Shown: positions 1 through 13,400 of the stretch, in pieces | How positions within the stretch are numbered: the first letter of the stretch is position 1 | How the letters are laid out: every line of letters begins with the position of its first letter | NCBI GenBank assembly: GCA_963966185.1 | Contig: CAWZYM010000139.1 | Coordinates: 1 to 64,000, forward strand | Length of the DNA stretch: 64,000 bases | From: Rhabditoides inermis | Lineage: Eukaryota > Nematoda > Chromadorea > Rhabditida > Rhabditidae | Direction of reading: 5' to 3' | Made by a program: the position numbers and the translations under genes | The notes under the pieces: generated by a model | What the model saw: the letters and a program-made list of their open reading frames with translations, nothing else | What the model was told of the DNA's origin: nothing | The model's database searches: none

Positions 1-954
1 TTTTAAAATAGTTCAGCCTGATTAAATCTTGACTTTTCGTGTTAGTTTCGCATTAAAACAGTCGATTCCAGACCCAACCTGTCAAGGGAGGAGCTGCTAT
101 ATATGGACATCAAGGCGCCCTTCCACATATCATCACTACCATTTGATAGAGCATCCAAAATACTATGTTTCAAAATGGTTCAGTCTGATTAAATCTTGAC
201 TTTTCGTGTTAGTTTCGCATTAAAACAGTCGATTCCAGACCCAACCTGTCAAGGGAGGAGCTGCTATATATGGATATCAAGGCGCCCTTCCACATATCAT
301 CTTTACCACTTGAAAGAGCATCCAAAATACTATATTTTAAAATAGTTCAGTCTGATTAATTCTTGACTTTTCGTGTTAGTTTCGCATTAAAACAGTCGAT
401 TCCAGACCCAACCTGTCAAGGGAGGAGCTGCTATATATGGACATCAAGGCGCCCTTCCACATATCATCACTACCATTTGATAGAGCATCCAAAATACTAT
501 ATTTCAAAATGGTTCAGTCTGATTAAATCTTGACTTTTCGTGTTAGTTTCGCATTAAAACAGTCGATTCCAGACCCAACCTGTCAAGGGAGGAGCTGCTA
601 TATATGGATATCAAGGCGCCCTTCCACATATCATCTTTACCACTTGAAAGAGCATCCAAAATACTATATTTTAAAATAGTTCAATCTGATTATATTTTGA
701 GTTTTCGTGTTAGTTTCGCATTAAAACAGTCGATTCTAGACCAAACCTGTCAAGGGAGGAGCTGCTATATATAGATATCAAAGCGCCCTTCCACATATCA
801 TCACTACCATTTGATAAAGCATCCAAAATACTATATTTCAAAATAGTTCAGTCTGATTAAATCTTGACTTTTCGTGTTAGTTTCGCATTAAAACAGTCGA
901 TTCCAGACCCAACCTGTCAAGGGAGGAGCTTCTATATATGGATATCAAGGCGCC

Positions 955-3900
955 CTTACACATATCATCTTTACCACTTGAAAGAGCATCCAAAATACTA
1001 TATTTTAAAATAGTTCAGTCTGATTAAATCTTGACTTTTCGTGTTAGTTTCGCATTAAAACAGTCGATTCCAGACCCAACCTGTCAAGGGAGGAGCTGCT
1101 ATATATGGACATCAAGGCGCCCTTCCACATATCATCACTACCATTTGATAGAGCATCCAAAATACTATGTTTCAAAATGGTTCAGTCTGATTAAATCTTG
1201 ACTTTTCGTGTTAGTTTCGCATTAAAACAGTCGATTCCAGACCCAACCTGTCAAGGGAGGAGCTGCTATATATGGATATCAAGGCGCCCTTCCACATATC
1301 ATCTTTACCACTTGAAAGAGCATCCAAAATACTATATTTTAAAATAGTTCAGTCTGATTAATTCTTGACTTTTCGTGTTAGTTTCGCATTAAAACAGTCG
1401 ATTCCAGATCCAACCTGTCAAGGGAGGAGCTGCTATATATGGAAATCAAGGCGCCCTTCCACATATCATCACTACCATTTGATAAAGCATCCAAAATACT
1501 ATATTTCAAAATAGTTCAGTCTGATTAAATCTTGACTTTTCGTGTTAGTTTCGCATTAAAACAGTCGATTCCAGACCCAACCTGTCAAGGGAGGAGCTTC
1601 TATATATGGATATAAAGGCGCCCTTCCACATATCATCACTACCATTTGATAGAGCACCCAAAATACTATATTTCAAAATAGTTCAGTCTGATTAAATCTT
1701 GACTTTTCGTGTTAGTTTCGCATTAAAACAGTCGATTCCAGACCCAACCTGTCAAGGGAGGAGCTGCTATATATGGACATCAAGGCGCCCTTCCACATAT
1801 CATCACTACCATTTGATAGAGCATCCAAAATACTATATTTCAAAATGGTTCAGTCTGATTAAATCTTGACTTTTCGTGTTCGTTTCGCATTAAAACAGTC
1901 GATTCCAGACCCAACCTGTCAAGGGAGGAGCTGCTATATATGGATATCAAGGCGCCCTTCCACATATCATCTTCACCACTTGAAAAAGCATCCAAAATAC
2001 TATATTTTAAAATAGTTCAATCTGATTTAATCTTGAGTTTTCGTGTTAGTTTCGCATTAAAACAGTCGATTCTAGACCAAACCTGTCAAGGGAGGAGCTG
2101 CTATATATAGATATCAAAGCGCCCTTCCACATATCATCACTACCATTTGATAAAGCATCCAAAATACTATATTTCAAAATAGTTCAGTCTGATTAAATCT
2201 TGACTTTTCGTGTTAGTTTCGCATTAAAACAGTCGATTCCAGACCCAACCTGTCAAGGGAGGAGCTTCTATATATGGATATCAAGGCGCCCTTACACATA
2301 TCATCTTTACCACTTGAAAGAGCATCCAAAATACTATATTTTAAAATAGTTCAGTCTGATTAAATCTTGACTTTTCGTGTTAGTTTCGCATTAAAACAGT
2401 CGATTCCAGACCCAACCTGTCAAGGGAGGAGCTGCTATATATGGATATCAAGGCGCCCTTCCACATATCATCTTTACCACTTGAAAGAGCATCCAAAATA
2501 CTATATTTTAAAATAGTTCAGTCTGATTAATTCTTGACTTTTCGTGTTAGTTTCGCATTAAAACAGTCGATTCCAGACCCAACCTGTCAAGGGAGGAGCT
2601 GCTATATATGGATATCAAGGCGCCCTTCCACATATCATTTTTACCACTTGAAAGAGCATCCAAAATACTATATTTTAAAATAATTCAGTCTGATTAAATC
2701 TTGACTTTTCGTGTTAGTTTCGCATTAAAACAGTCGATTCCAGACCCAACCTGTCAAGGGAGGAGCTGCTTCATATGGATATCAAGGCGCCCTTCCACAT
2801 ATCATCACTACCATTTGATAAAGCATTCAAAATACTATATTTCAAAATAGTTCAGTCTGATTAAATCTTGACTTTTCGTGTTAGTTTCGCATTAAAACAG
2901 TCGATTCCAGACCCAACCTGTCAAGGGAGGAGCTTCTATATATGGATATAAAGGCGCCCTTCCACATATCATCACTACCATTTGATAAAGCACCCAAAAC
3001 ACTATATTTCAAAATAGTTCAGTCTGATTAAATCTTGACTTTTCGTGTTAGTTTCGCATTAAAACAGTCGATTCCAGACCCAACCTGTCAAGGGAGGAGC
3101 TGCTATATATGGACATAAAGGCGCCCTTCCACATATCATCACTACCATTTGATAGAGCATCCAAAATACTATATTTCAAAATGGTTCAGTCTGATTAAAT
3201 CTTGACTTTTCGTGTTAGTTTCGCATTAAAACAGTCGATTCCAGACCCAACCTGTCAAGGGAGGAGCTGCTATATATGGATATCAAGGCGCCCTTCCACA
3301 TATCATCTTTACCACTTGAAAGAGCATCCAAAATACTATATTTTAAAATAGTTCAATCTGATTTAATCTTGAGTTTTCGTGTTAGTTTCGCATTAAAACA
3401 GTCGATTCTAGACCAAACCTGTCAAGGGAGGAGCTGCTATATATAGATATCAAAGCGCCCTTCCACATATCATCACTACCATTTGATAAAGCATCCAAAA
3501 TACTATATTTCAAAATAGTTCAGTCTGATTAAATCTTGACTTTTCGTGTTAGTTTCGCATTAAAACAGTCGATTCCAGACCCAACCTGTCAAGGGAGGAG
3601 CTTCTATATATGGATATAAAGGCGCCCTTCCACATATCATCACTACCATTTGATAAAGCACCCAAAACACTATATTTCAAAATAGTTCAGTCTGATTAAA
3701 TCTTGACTTTTCGTGTTAGTTTCGCATTAAAACAGTCGATTCCAGACCCAACCTGTCAAGGGAGGAGCTGCTATATATGGACATAAAGGCGCCCTTCCAC
3801 ATATCATCACTACCATTTGATAGAGCATCCAAAATACTATATTTCAAAATGGTTCAGTCTGATTAAATCTTGACTTTTCGTGTTAGTTTCGCATTAAAAC

Positions 3901-6900
3901 AGTCGATTCCAGACCCAACCTGTCAAGGGAGGAGCTGCTATATATGGATATCAAGGCGCCCTTCCACATATCATCTTTACCACTTGAAAGAGCATCCAAA
4001 ATACTATATTTTAAAATAGTTCAATCTGATTTAATCTTGAGTTTTCGTGTTAGTTTCGCATTAAAACAGTCGATTCTAGACCAAACCTGTCAAGGGAGGA
4101 GCTGCTATATATAGATATCAAAGCGCCCTTCCACATATCATCACTACCATTTGATAAAGCATCCAAAATACTATATTTCAAAATAGTTCAGTCTGATTAA
4201 ATCTTGACTTTTCGTGTTAGTTTCGCATTAAAACAGTCGATTCCAGACCCAACCTGTCAAGGGAGGAGCTTCTATATATGGATATCAAGGCGCCCTTACA
4301 CATATCATCTTTACCACTTGAAAGAGCATCCAAAATACTATATTTTAAAATAGTTCAGTCTGATTAAATCTTGACTTTTCGTGTTAGTTTCGCATTAAAA
4401 CAGTCGATTCCAGACCCAACCTGTCAAGGGAGGAGCTGCTATATATGGATATCAAGGCGCCCTTCCACATATCATCTTTACCACTTGAAAGAGCATCCAA
4501 AATACTATATTTTAAAATAGTTCAGTCTGATTAATTCTTGACTTTTCGTGTTAGTTTCGCATTAAAACAGTCGATTCCAGACCCAACCTGTCAAGGGAGG
4601 AGCTGCTATATATGGATATCAAGGCGCCCTTCCACATATCATTTTTACCACTTGAAAGAGCATCCAAAATACTATATTTTAAAATAATTCAGTCTGATTA
4701 AATCTTGACTTTTCGTGTTAGTTTCGCATTAAAACAGTCGATTCCAGACCCAACCTGTCAAGGGAGGAGCTGCTTCATATGGATATCAAGGCGCCCTTCC
4801 ACATATCATCACTACCATTTGATAAAGCATTCAAAATACTATATTTCAAAATAGTTCAGTCTGATTAAATCTTGACTTTTCGTGTTAGTTTCGCATTAAA
4901 ACAGTCGATTCCAGACCCAACCTGTCAAGGGAGAAGCTTCTATATATGGATATAAAGGCGCCCTTCCACATATCATCACTACCATTTGATAAAGCACCCA
5001 AAACACTATATTTCAAAGTAGTTCAGTCTGATTAAATCTTGACTTTTCGTGTTAGTTTCGCATTAAAACAGTCGATTCCAGACCCAACCTGTCAAGGGAG
5101 GAGCTGCTATATATGGACATCAAGGCGCCCTTCCACATATCATCACTACCATTTGATAGAGCATCCAAAATACTATATTTCAAAATGGTTCAGTCTGATT
5201 AAATCTTGACTTTTCGTGTTAGTTTCGCATTAAAACAGTCGATTCCAGACCCAACCTGTCAAGGGAGGAGCTGCTATATATGGATATCAAGGCGCCCTTC
5301 CACATATCATCTTTACCACTTGAAAGAGCATCCAAAATACTATATTTTAAAATAGTTCAATCTGATTTAATCTTGAGTTTTCGTGTTAGTTTCGCATTAA
5401 AACAGTCGATTCTAGACCAAACCTGTCAAGGGAGGAGCTGCTATATATAGATATCAAAGCGCCCTTCCACATATCATCACTACCATTTGATAAAGCATCC
5501 AAAATACTATATTTCAAAATAGTTCAGTCTGATTAAATCTTGACTTTTCGTGTTAGTTTCGCATTAAAACAGTCGATTCCAGACCCAACCTGTCAAGGGA
5601 GGAGCTTCTATATATGGATATCAAGGCGCCCTTACACATATCATCTTTACCACTTGAAAGAGCATCCAAAATACTATATTTTAAAATAGTTCAGTCTGAT
5701 TAAATCTTGACTTTTCGTGTTAGTTTCGCATTAAAACAGTCGATTCCAGACCCAACCTGTCAAGGGAGGAGCTGCTATATATGGATATCAAGGCGCCCTT
5801 CCACATATCATCTTTACCACTTGAAAGAGCATCCAAAATACTATATTTTAAAATAGTTCAGTCTGATTAATTCTTGACTTTTCGTGTTAGTTTCGCATTA
5901 AAACAGTCGATTCCAGACCCAACCTGTCAAGGGAGGAGCTGCTATATATGGATATCAAGGCGCCCTTCCACATATCATTTTTACCACTTGAAAGAGCATC
6001 CAAAATACTATATTTTAAAATAATTCAGTCTGATTAAATCTTGACTTTTCGTGTTAGTTTCGCATTAAAACAGTCGATTCCAGACCCAACCTGTCAAGGG
6101 AGGAGCTGCTTCATATGGATATCAAGGCGCCCTTCCACATATCATCACTACCATTTGATAAAGCATTCAAAATACTATATTTCAAAATAGTTCAGTCTGA
6201 TTAAATCTTGACTTTTCGTGTTAGTTTCGCATTAAAACAGTCGATTCCAGACCCAACCTGTCAAGGGAGGAGCTTCTATATATGGATATAAAGGCGCCCT
6301 TCCACATATCATCACTACCATTTGATAAAGCACCCAAAACACTATATTTCAAAATAGTTCAGTCTGATTAAATCTTGACTTTTCGTGTTAGTTTCGCATT
6401 AAAACAGTCGATTCCAGACCCAACCTGTCAAGGGAGGAGCTGCTATATATGGACATCAAGGCGCCCTTCCACATATCATCACTACCATTTGATAGAACAT
6501 CCAAAATACTATATTTCAAAATGGTTCAGTCTGATTAAATCTTGACTTTTCGTGTTAGTTTCGCATTAAAACAGTCGATTCTAGACCAAACCTGTCAAGG
6601 GAGGAGCTGCTATATATAGATATCAAAGCGCCCTTCCACATATCATCACTACCATTTGATGAAGCATCCAAAATACTATATTTCAAAATAGTTCAGTCTG
6701 ATTAAATCTTGACTTTTCGTGTTAGTTTCGCATTAAAACAGTCGATTCCAGACCCAACCTGTCAAGGGAGGAGCTTCTATATATGGATATAAAGGCGCCC
6801 TTCCACATATCATCACTACCATTTGATAAAGCACCCAAAACACTATATTTCAAAATAGTTCAGTCTGATTAAATCTTGACTTTTCGTGTTAGTTTCGCAT

Positions 6901-7473
6901 TAAAACAGTCGATTCCAGACCCAACCTGTCAAGGGAGGAGCTGCTATATATGGACATCAAGGCGCCCTTCCACATATCATCACTACCATTTGATAGAGCA
7001 TCCAAAATACTATATTTCAAAATGGTTCAGTCTGATTAAATCTTGACTTTTCGTGTTAGTTTCGCATTAAAACAGTCGATTCTAGACCAAACCTGTCAAG
7101 GGAGGAGCTGCTATATATAGATATCAAAGCGCCCATCCACATATCATCACTACCATTTGATAAAGCATCCAAAATACTATATTTCAAAATAGTTCAGTCT
7201 GATTAAATCTTGACTTTTCGTGTTAGTTTCGCATTAAAACAGTCGATTCCAGACCCAACCTGTCAAGGGAGGAGCTTCTATATATGGATATCAAGGCGCC
7301 CTTCCACATATCATCACTACCATTTGATAAAGCACCCAAAATACTATATTTCAAAATAGTTCAGTCTGATTAAATCTTGACTTTTCGTGTTAGTTTCGCA
7401 TTAAAACAGTCGATTCCAGACCCAACCTGTCAAGGGAGGAGCTTCTATATATGGATATCAAGGCGCCCTTACA
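955..7473 (+). repeat. Higher-order repeat domain in satellite A (8- and 12-monomer spacing)
   Basis: Rare marker variants recur at exact multiples of the monomer. The CTTACACAT variant lies at 955, 2291, 4295, 5631 and 7468, with spacings of 1336, 2004, 1336 and 1837 bp, that is 8, 12, 8 and 11 monomers. The TCATATGG variant lies at 2771, 4775 and 6111, with spacings of 2004 and 1336 bp. Multi-monomer blocks were therefore copied as units, as expected from unequal exchange or replication slippage over several monomers. Confidence 0.85.
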
Positions 7474-10400
7474 CATATCATCTTTACCACTTGAAAGAGC
7501 ATCCAAAATACTATATTTTAAAATAGTTCAGTCTGATTAAATCTTGACTTTTCGTGTTAGTTTCGCATTAAAACAGTCGATTCCAGACCCAACCTGTCAA
7601 GGGAGGAGCTGCTATATATGGATATCAAGGCGCCCTTCCACATATCATTTTTACCACTTGAAAGAGCATCTAAAATACTATATTTTAAAATAGTTCAGTC
7701 TGATTAAATCTTGACTTTTCGTGTTAGTTTCGCATTAAAACAGTCGATTCCAGATCCAACCTGTCAAGGGAGGAGCTGCTATATATGGATATCAAGGCGC
7801 CCTTCCACATATCATTACTACCACTTGATAGAGCATCCAAAATACTATATTTTAAAACAGTTCAATCTGATTTAATCTTGAGTTTTCGTGTTAGTTTCGC
7901 ATTAAAACAGTCGATTCTAGACCAAACCTGTCAAGGGAGGAGCTGCTATATATAGATATCAAAACGCCCTTCCACATATCATCACTACCATTTGATAAAG
8001 CATCCAAAATACTATATTTCAAAATAGTTCAGTCTGATTAAATCTTGACTTTTCGTGTTAGTTTCGCATTAAAACAGTCGATTCCAGACCCAACCTGTCA
8101 AGGGAGGAGCTTCTATATATGGATATCAAGGCGCCCTTCCACATATCATTACTACCATTTGATAAAACACCGAAAATACTATATTTCAAAATGGTTCAGT
8201 CTGATTAAATCTTGACTTTTCGTGTTAGTTTCGCATCAAAACAGTCGATTCCAGACCCAACCTGTCAAGGGAGGAGCTGCTATATATGGATATCAAGGCG
8301 CCCTTCCACATATCATCTTTATTACTTGAAAGAGCATCCAAAACACTATATTTTAAAACAGTTCAGTCTGATTAAATCTTGACTTTTCGTGTTAGTTTCG
8401 CATTAAAACAGTCGATTCCAGATCCAACCTGTCAAGGGAGGAGCTGCTATATATGGATATCAAGGCGCCCTTCCACATATCATCACTACCACTTGATAGA
8501 GCATCCAAAATACTATATTTTAAAATAGTTCAATCTGATTAAATCTTGAGTTTTCGTGTTAGTTTCGCATTAAAACAGTCGATTCTAGACCAAACCTGTC
8601 AAGGGAGGAGCTGCTATATATGGATATCAAAGCGCCCTTCCACATATCATCACTACCATTTGATAGAGCATTCAAAATACTATATTTCAAAATAGTTCAG
8701 TCTGATTAAATCTTGACTTTTCGTGCTAGTTTCGCATTAAAACAGTCGATTTCAGGCCCAACCTGTCAAGGGAGGAACTTCTATATATGGATATCAAGGC
8801 GCCCTTCCTTATATCATCACTACCATTTGATAAAGCACCCAAAATACTATATTTCAAAATAGTTCAGTCTGATTAAATCTTGACTTTTCGTGTTAGTTTC
8901 GCAATAAAACAGTCGATTCCAGACCCAACCTGTCAAGGGAGGAGCTTCTATATATGGATATCAAGGCGCCCTTCCACATATCATCTTTACCACTTGAAAG
9001 AGCATCCAAAATACTATATTTTAAAATAGTTCAGTCTGATTAAATCTTGACTTTTCGTGTTAGTTTCGCATTAAAACAGTCGATTCCAGACCCAACCTGT
9101 CAAGGGAGGAGCTGCTATATATGGACATCAAGGCGCCCTTCCACATATCATCACTACTATTTGATAGAGCATCCAAAATACTATATTTGAAAATAGTTCA
9201 GTCTGATTAAATCTTGACTTTTCGTGTTAGTTTCGCATTAAAACAGTCGATTCCAGACCCAACCTGTCAAGGGAGGAGCTGCCATATATAGATATCAAAG
9301 CGCCCTTCCACATATCATCACTACCATTTGATAAAGCATCCAAAATACTATACTTCAAAATAGTTCAGTCTGATTAAATCTTGACTTTTCGTGTTAGTTT
9401 CGCATTAAAACAGTCGATTCCAGACCCAACCTGTCAAGGGAGGAGCTTCTATATATGGATATCAAGGCGCCCTTCTACATATCATCACTACCATTAGATA
9501 AAGCACCCAAAATACTATATTACAAAATAGTTCAGTCTGATTAAATCTTGACTTTTCGTGTTAGTTTCGCATTAAAACAGTCGATTCCAGACCCAACCTG
9601 TCAAGAGAGGAGCTGCTATATATGGATATCAAGGCGCCCTTCCACATATCATCTTTACCACTTGAAAGAGCATCCAAAATACTATATTTTAAAATAGTTC
9701 AGTCTGATTAAATCTTGACTTTTCGTGTTAGTTTCGCATTAAAACAGTCGATTCCAGACCCAACCTGTCAAGGGAGGAGCTGCTATATATGGATAGCAAT
9801 GCGCCCTTCCACATATCATCTTTACCACTTGAAAGAGCATCCAAAATACTATATTTTAAAATAGTTCAGTCTGATTAAATCTTGACTTTTCGTGTTAGTT
9901 TCGCATTAAAACAGTCGATTCCAGACCCAACCTGTCAAGAGAGGAGCTGCTATATATGGACATCAAGGCGCCCTTCCACATATCATCACTACCATTTGAT
10001 AGAGCATCCAAAATACTATATTTCAAAATGGTTCAGTCTGATTAAATCTTGACTTTTCGTGTTAGTTTCGCATTAAAACAGTCAATTCCAGACCCAACCT
10101 GTCAAGGGAGGAGCTGCTATATATGGATATCAAGGCGCCCTTCCACATATCATCTTTACCACTTGAAAGAGCATCCAAAATACTATACTTTAAAATAGTT
10201 CAGTCTGATTAAATCTTGACTTTTCGTGTTAGTTTCGCATTAAAACAGTCGATTCCAGATCCAACCTATCAAGGGAGGAGCTGCTATATATGGATATCAA
10301 GGCGCCCTTCCACATATCATCACTACCACTTGATAGAGCATTCAAAATACTATATTTTAAAATAGTTCAATCTGATTTAATCTTGAGTTTTCGTGTTAGT

Positions 10401-13400
10401 TTCGCATTAAAACAGTCGATTCTAGACCAAACCTGTCAAGGGAGGAGCTGCTATATAAAGATATCAAAGCGCCCTTCCACATATCATCACTACCATTTGA
10501 TAAAGCATCCAAAATACTATATTTCAAAATAGTTCAGTCTGATTAAATCTTGACTTTTCGTGTTAGTTTCGCATTAAAACTGTCGATTCCAGGCTCAACC
10601 TGTCAAGGGAGGAGCTTCTATATATGGATATCAAGGCGCCCTTCCACATATCATCACTACCATTTGATAGAGCATCCAAAATACTATATTTCAAAATAGT
10701 TCAGTCTGATTAAATCTTGACTTTTCGTGTTAGTTTCGCATTAAAACAGTCGATTCCAGATCCAACCTGTCAAGGGAGGAGCTGCTATATATGAATATCA
10801 AGGCGCCCTTCCACATATCATCACTACCACTTGATAGAGCATCCAAAATACTATATTTTAAAATAATTCAATCTGATTTAATCTTGAGTTTTCGTGTTAG
10901 TTTCGCATTAAAACAGTCGATTCTAGACCAAACCTGTCAAGGGAGGAGCTGCTATATATAGATATCAAAGCGCCCTTCCACATATCATCACTACCATTTG
11001 ATAAAGCATCCAAAATACTATATTTCAAAATAGTTCAGTCTGATTAAATCTTGACTTTTGTGTTAGTTTCGCATTAAAACAGTCGATTCTAGACCCAACC
11101 TGTCAAGGGAGGAGCTGCTATATATGGATAGCAATGCGCCCTTCCACATACTTATCATCTTTACCACTTGAAAGAGCATCCAAAATACTATATTTTAAAA
11201 TAGTTCAGTCTGATTAAATCTTGACTTTTCGGGTTAGTTTCGCATTAAAACAGTCGATTCCAGACCCGACCTGTCAAGGGAGGAGCTTCTATATATGGAT
11301 ATCAAGGCGCCCTTCCACATATCATCACTACCATTTGATAGAACATCCAAAATACTATATTTTAAAATAGTTCAGTCTGATTAAATCTTGACTTTTCGTG
11401 TTAGTTTCGCATTAAAACAGTCGATTCCAGACCCAACCTGTCAAGGGAGGAGCTGCTATATATGGATATCAAGGCGCCCTTCCACATATCATCTTTACCA
11501 CTTGAAAGAGCATCCAAAATACTAATTTTTAAGATAGTTCAGTCTGATTAAATCTTGAGTTTTCGTGTTAGTTTCGCATTAAAACAGTCGATTCTAGACC
11601 CAACCTGTCAAGGGAGGAGCTGCTATATATGGATAGCAATGCGCCCTTCCACATATCATCTTTACCACTTGAAAGAGCATTCAAAATACTATATTTTAAA
11701 ATAGTTCAGTCTGATTAAATCTTGACTTTTCGTGTTAGTTTCGCATTAAAACAGTCGATTCCAGACCCAACCTGTCAAGGGAGGAGCTGCTATATATGGA
11801 TATCAAGGCGCCCTTCCACATATCATCTTTACCACTTGAAAGAGCATCCAAAATACATACTATATTTTAAAATAGTTCAGTCTGATTAAATCTTGACTTT
11901 TCGTGTTAGTTTCGCATTAAAACAGTCGATTCCAGATCCAACCTGTCAAGGGAGGAGCTGCTATATATGGATATCAAGGCGCCCTTCCACATATCATTAC
12001 TACCACTTGATAGAGCATCCAAAATACTATATTTTAAAATAGTTCAATCTGATTTAATCTTGAGTTTTCGTGTTAGTTTCGCATTAAAACAGTCGATTCT
12101 AGACCAAACATGTCAAGGGAGGAGCTGCCATATATAGATATCAAAGCGCCCTTCCACATATCATCACTACCATTTGATAAAGCATCCAAAATACTATACT
12201 TCAAAATAGTTCAGTCTGATTAAATCTTGACTTTTCGTGTTAGTTTCGCATTAAAACAGTCGATTCCAGACCCAACCTGTCAAGGGAGGAGCTTCTATAT
12301 ATGGATATCAAGGCGCCCTTCTACATATCATCACTACCATTTGATAAAGCACCCAAAATACTATATTACAAAATAGTTCAGTCTGATTAAATCTTGACTT
12401 TTCGTGTTAGTTTCGCATTAAAACAGTCGATTCCAGACCCAACCTGTCAAGAGAGGAGCTGCTATATATGGATATCAAGGCGCCCTTCCACATATCATCT
12501 TTACCACTTGAAAAAGCATCCAAAATACTATATTTTAAAATAGTTCAGTCTGATTAAATCTTGACTTTTCGTGTTAGTTTCGCATTAAAACAGTCGATTC
12601 CAGACCCAACCTGTCAAGGGAGGAGCTGCTATATATGGATAGCAATGCGCCCTTCCACATATCATCTTTACCACTTGAAAGAGCATCCAAAATACTATAT
12701 TTTAAAATAGTTCAGTCTGATTAAATCTTGACTTTTCGTGTTAGTTTCGCATTAAAACAGTCGATTCCAGACCCAACCTTTCAAGGGAGGAGCTGCTATA
12801 TATGGACATCAAGGCGCCCTTCCACATATCATCACTACCATTTGATAGAGCATCCAAAATACTATATTTCAAAATGGTTCAGTCTGATTAAATCTTGACT
12901 TTTCGTGTTAGTTTCGCATTAAAACAGTCAATTCCAGACCCAACCTGTCAAGGGAGGAGCTGCTATATATGGATATCAAGGCGCCCTTCCACATATCATC
13001 TTTACCACTTGAAAGAGCATCCAAAATACTATATTTTAAAATAGTTCAGTCTGATTAAATCTTGACTTTTCGTGTTAGTTTCGCATTAAAACAGTCGATT
13101 CCAGATCCAACCTGTCAAGGGAGGAGCTGCTATATATGGATATCAAGGCGCCCTTCCACATATCATCTTTACCACTTGAAAGAGCATTCAAAATACTATA
13201 TTTTAAAATATTTAGTCTGATTAAATCTTGACTTTTCGTGTTAGTTTCGCATTAAAACAGTCGATTCTAGACCCAACCTGTCAAGGGAGGAGCTGCTATA
13301 TATGGATAGCAATGCGCCCTTCCACATATCATCTTTACCACTTGAAAGAGCATCCAAAATACTATATTTTAAAATAGTTCAGTCTGATTAAATCTTGACT

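Noticed and set aside
2309..2475. CENP-B box in the satellite monomer
   Set aside because: No stretch matches the TTCG....A..CGGG pattern; the CGTGTTAGTTTCGCATTAAA region is only superficially similar and falls in the least conserved part between the two satellites.
10290..10532. 80-codon open frame inside satellite A
   Set aside because: Chance opening across one and a half monomers; neighbouring copies have stops at the same positions and it has no protein features.
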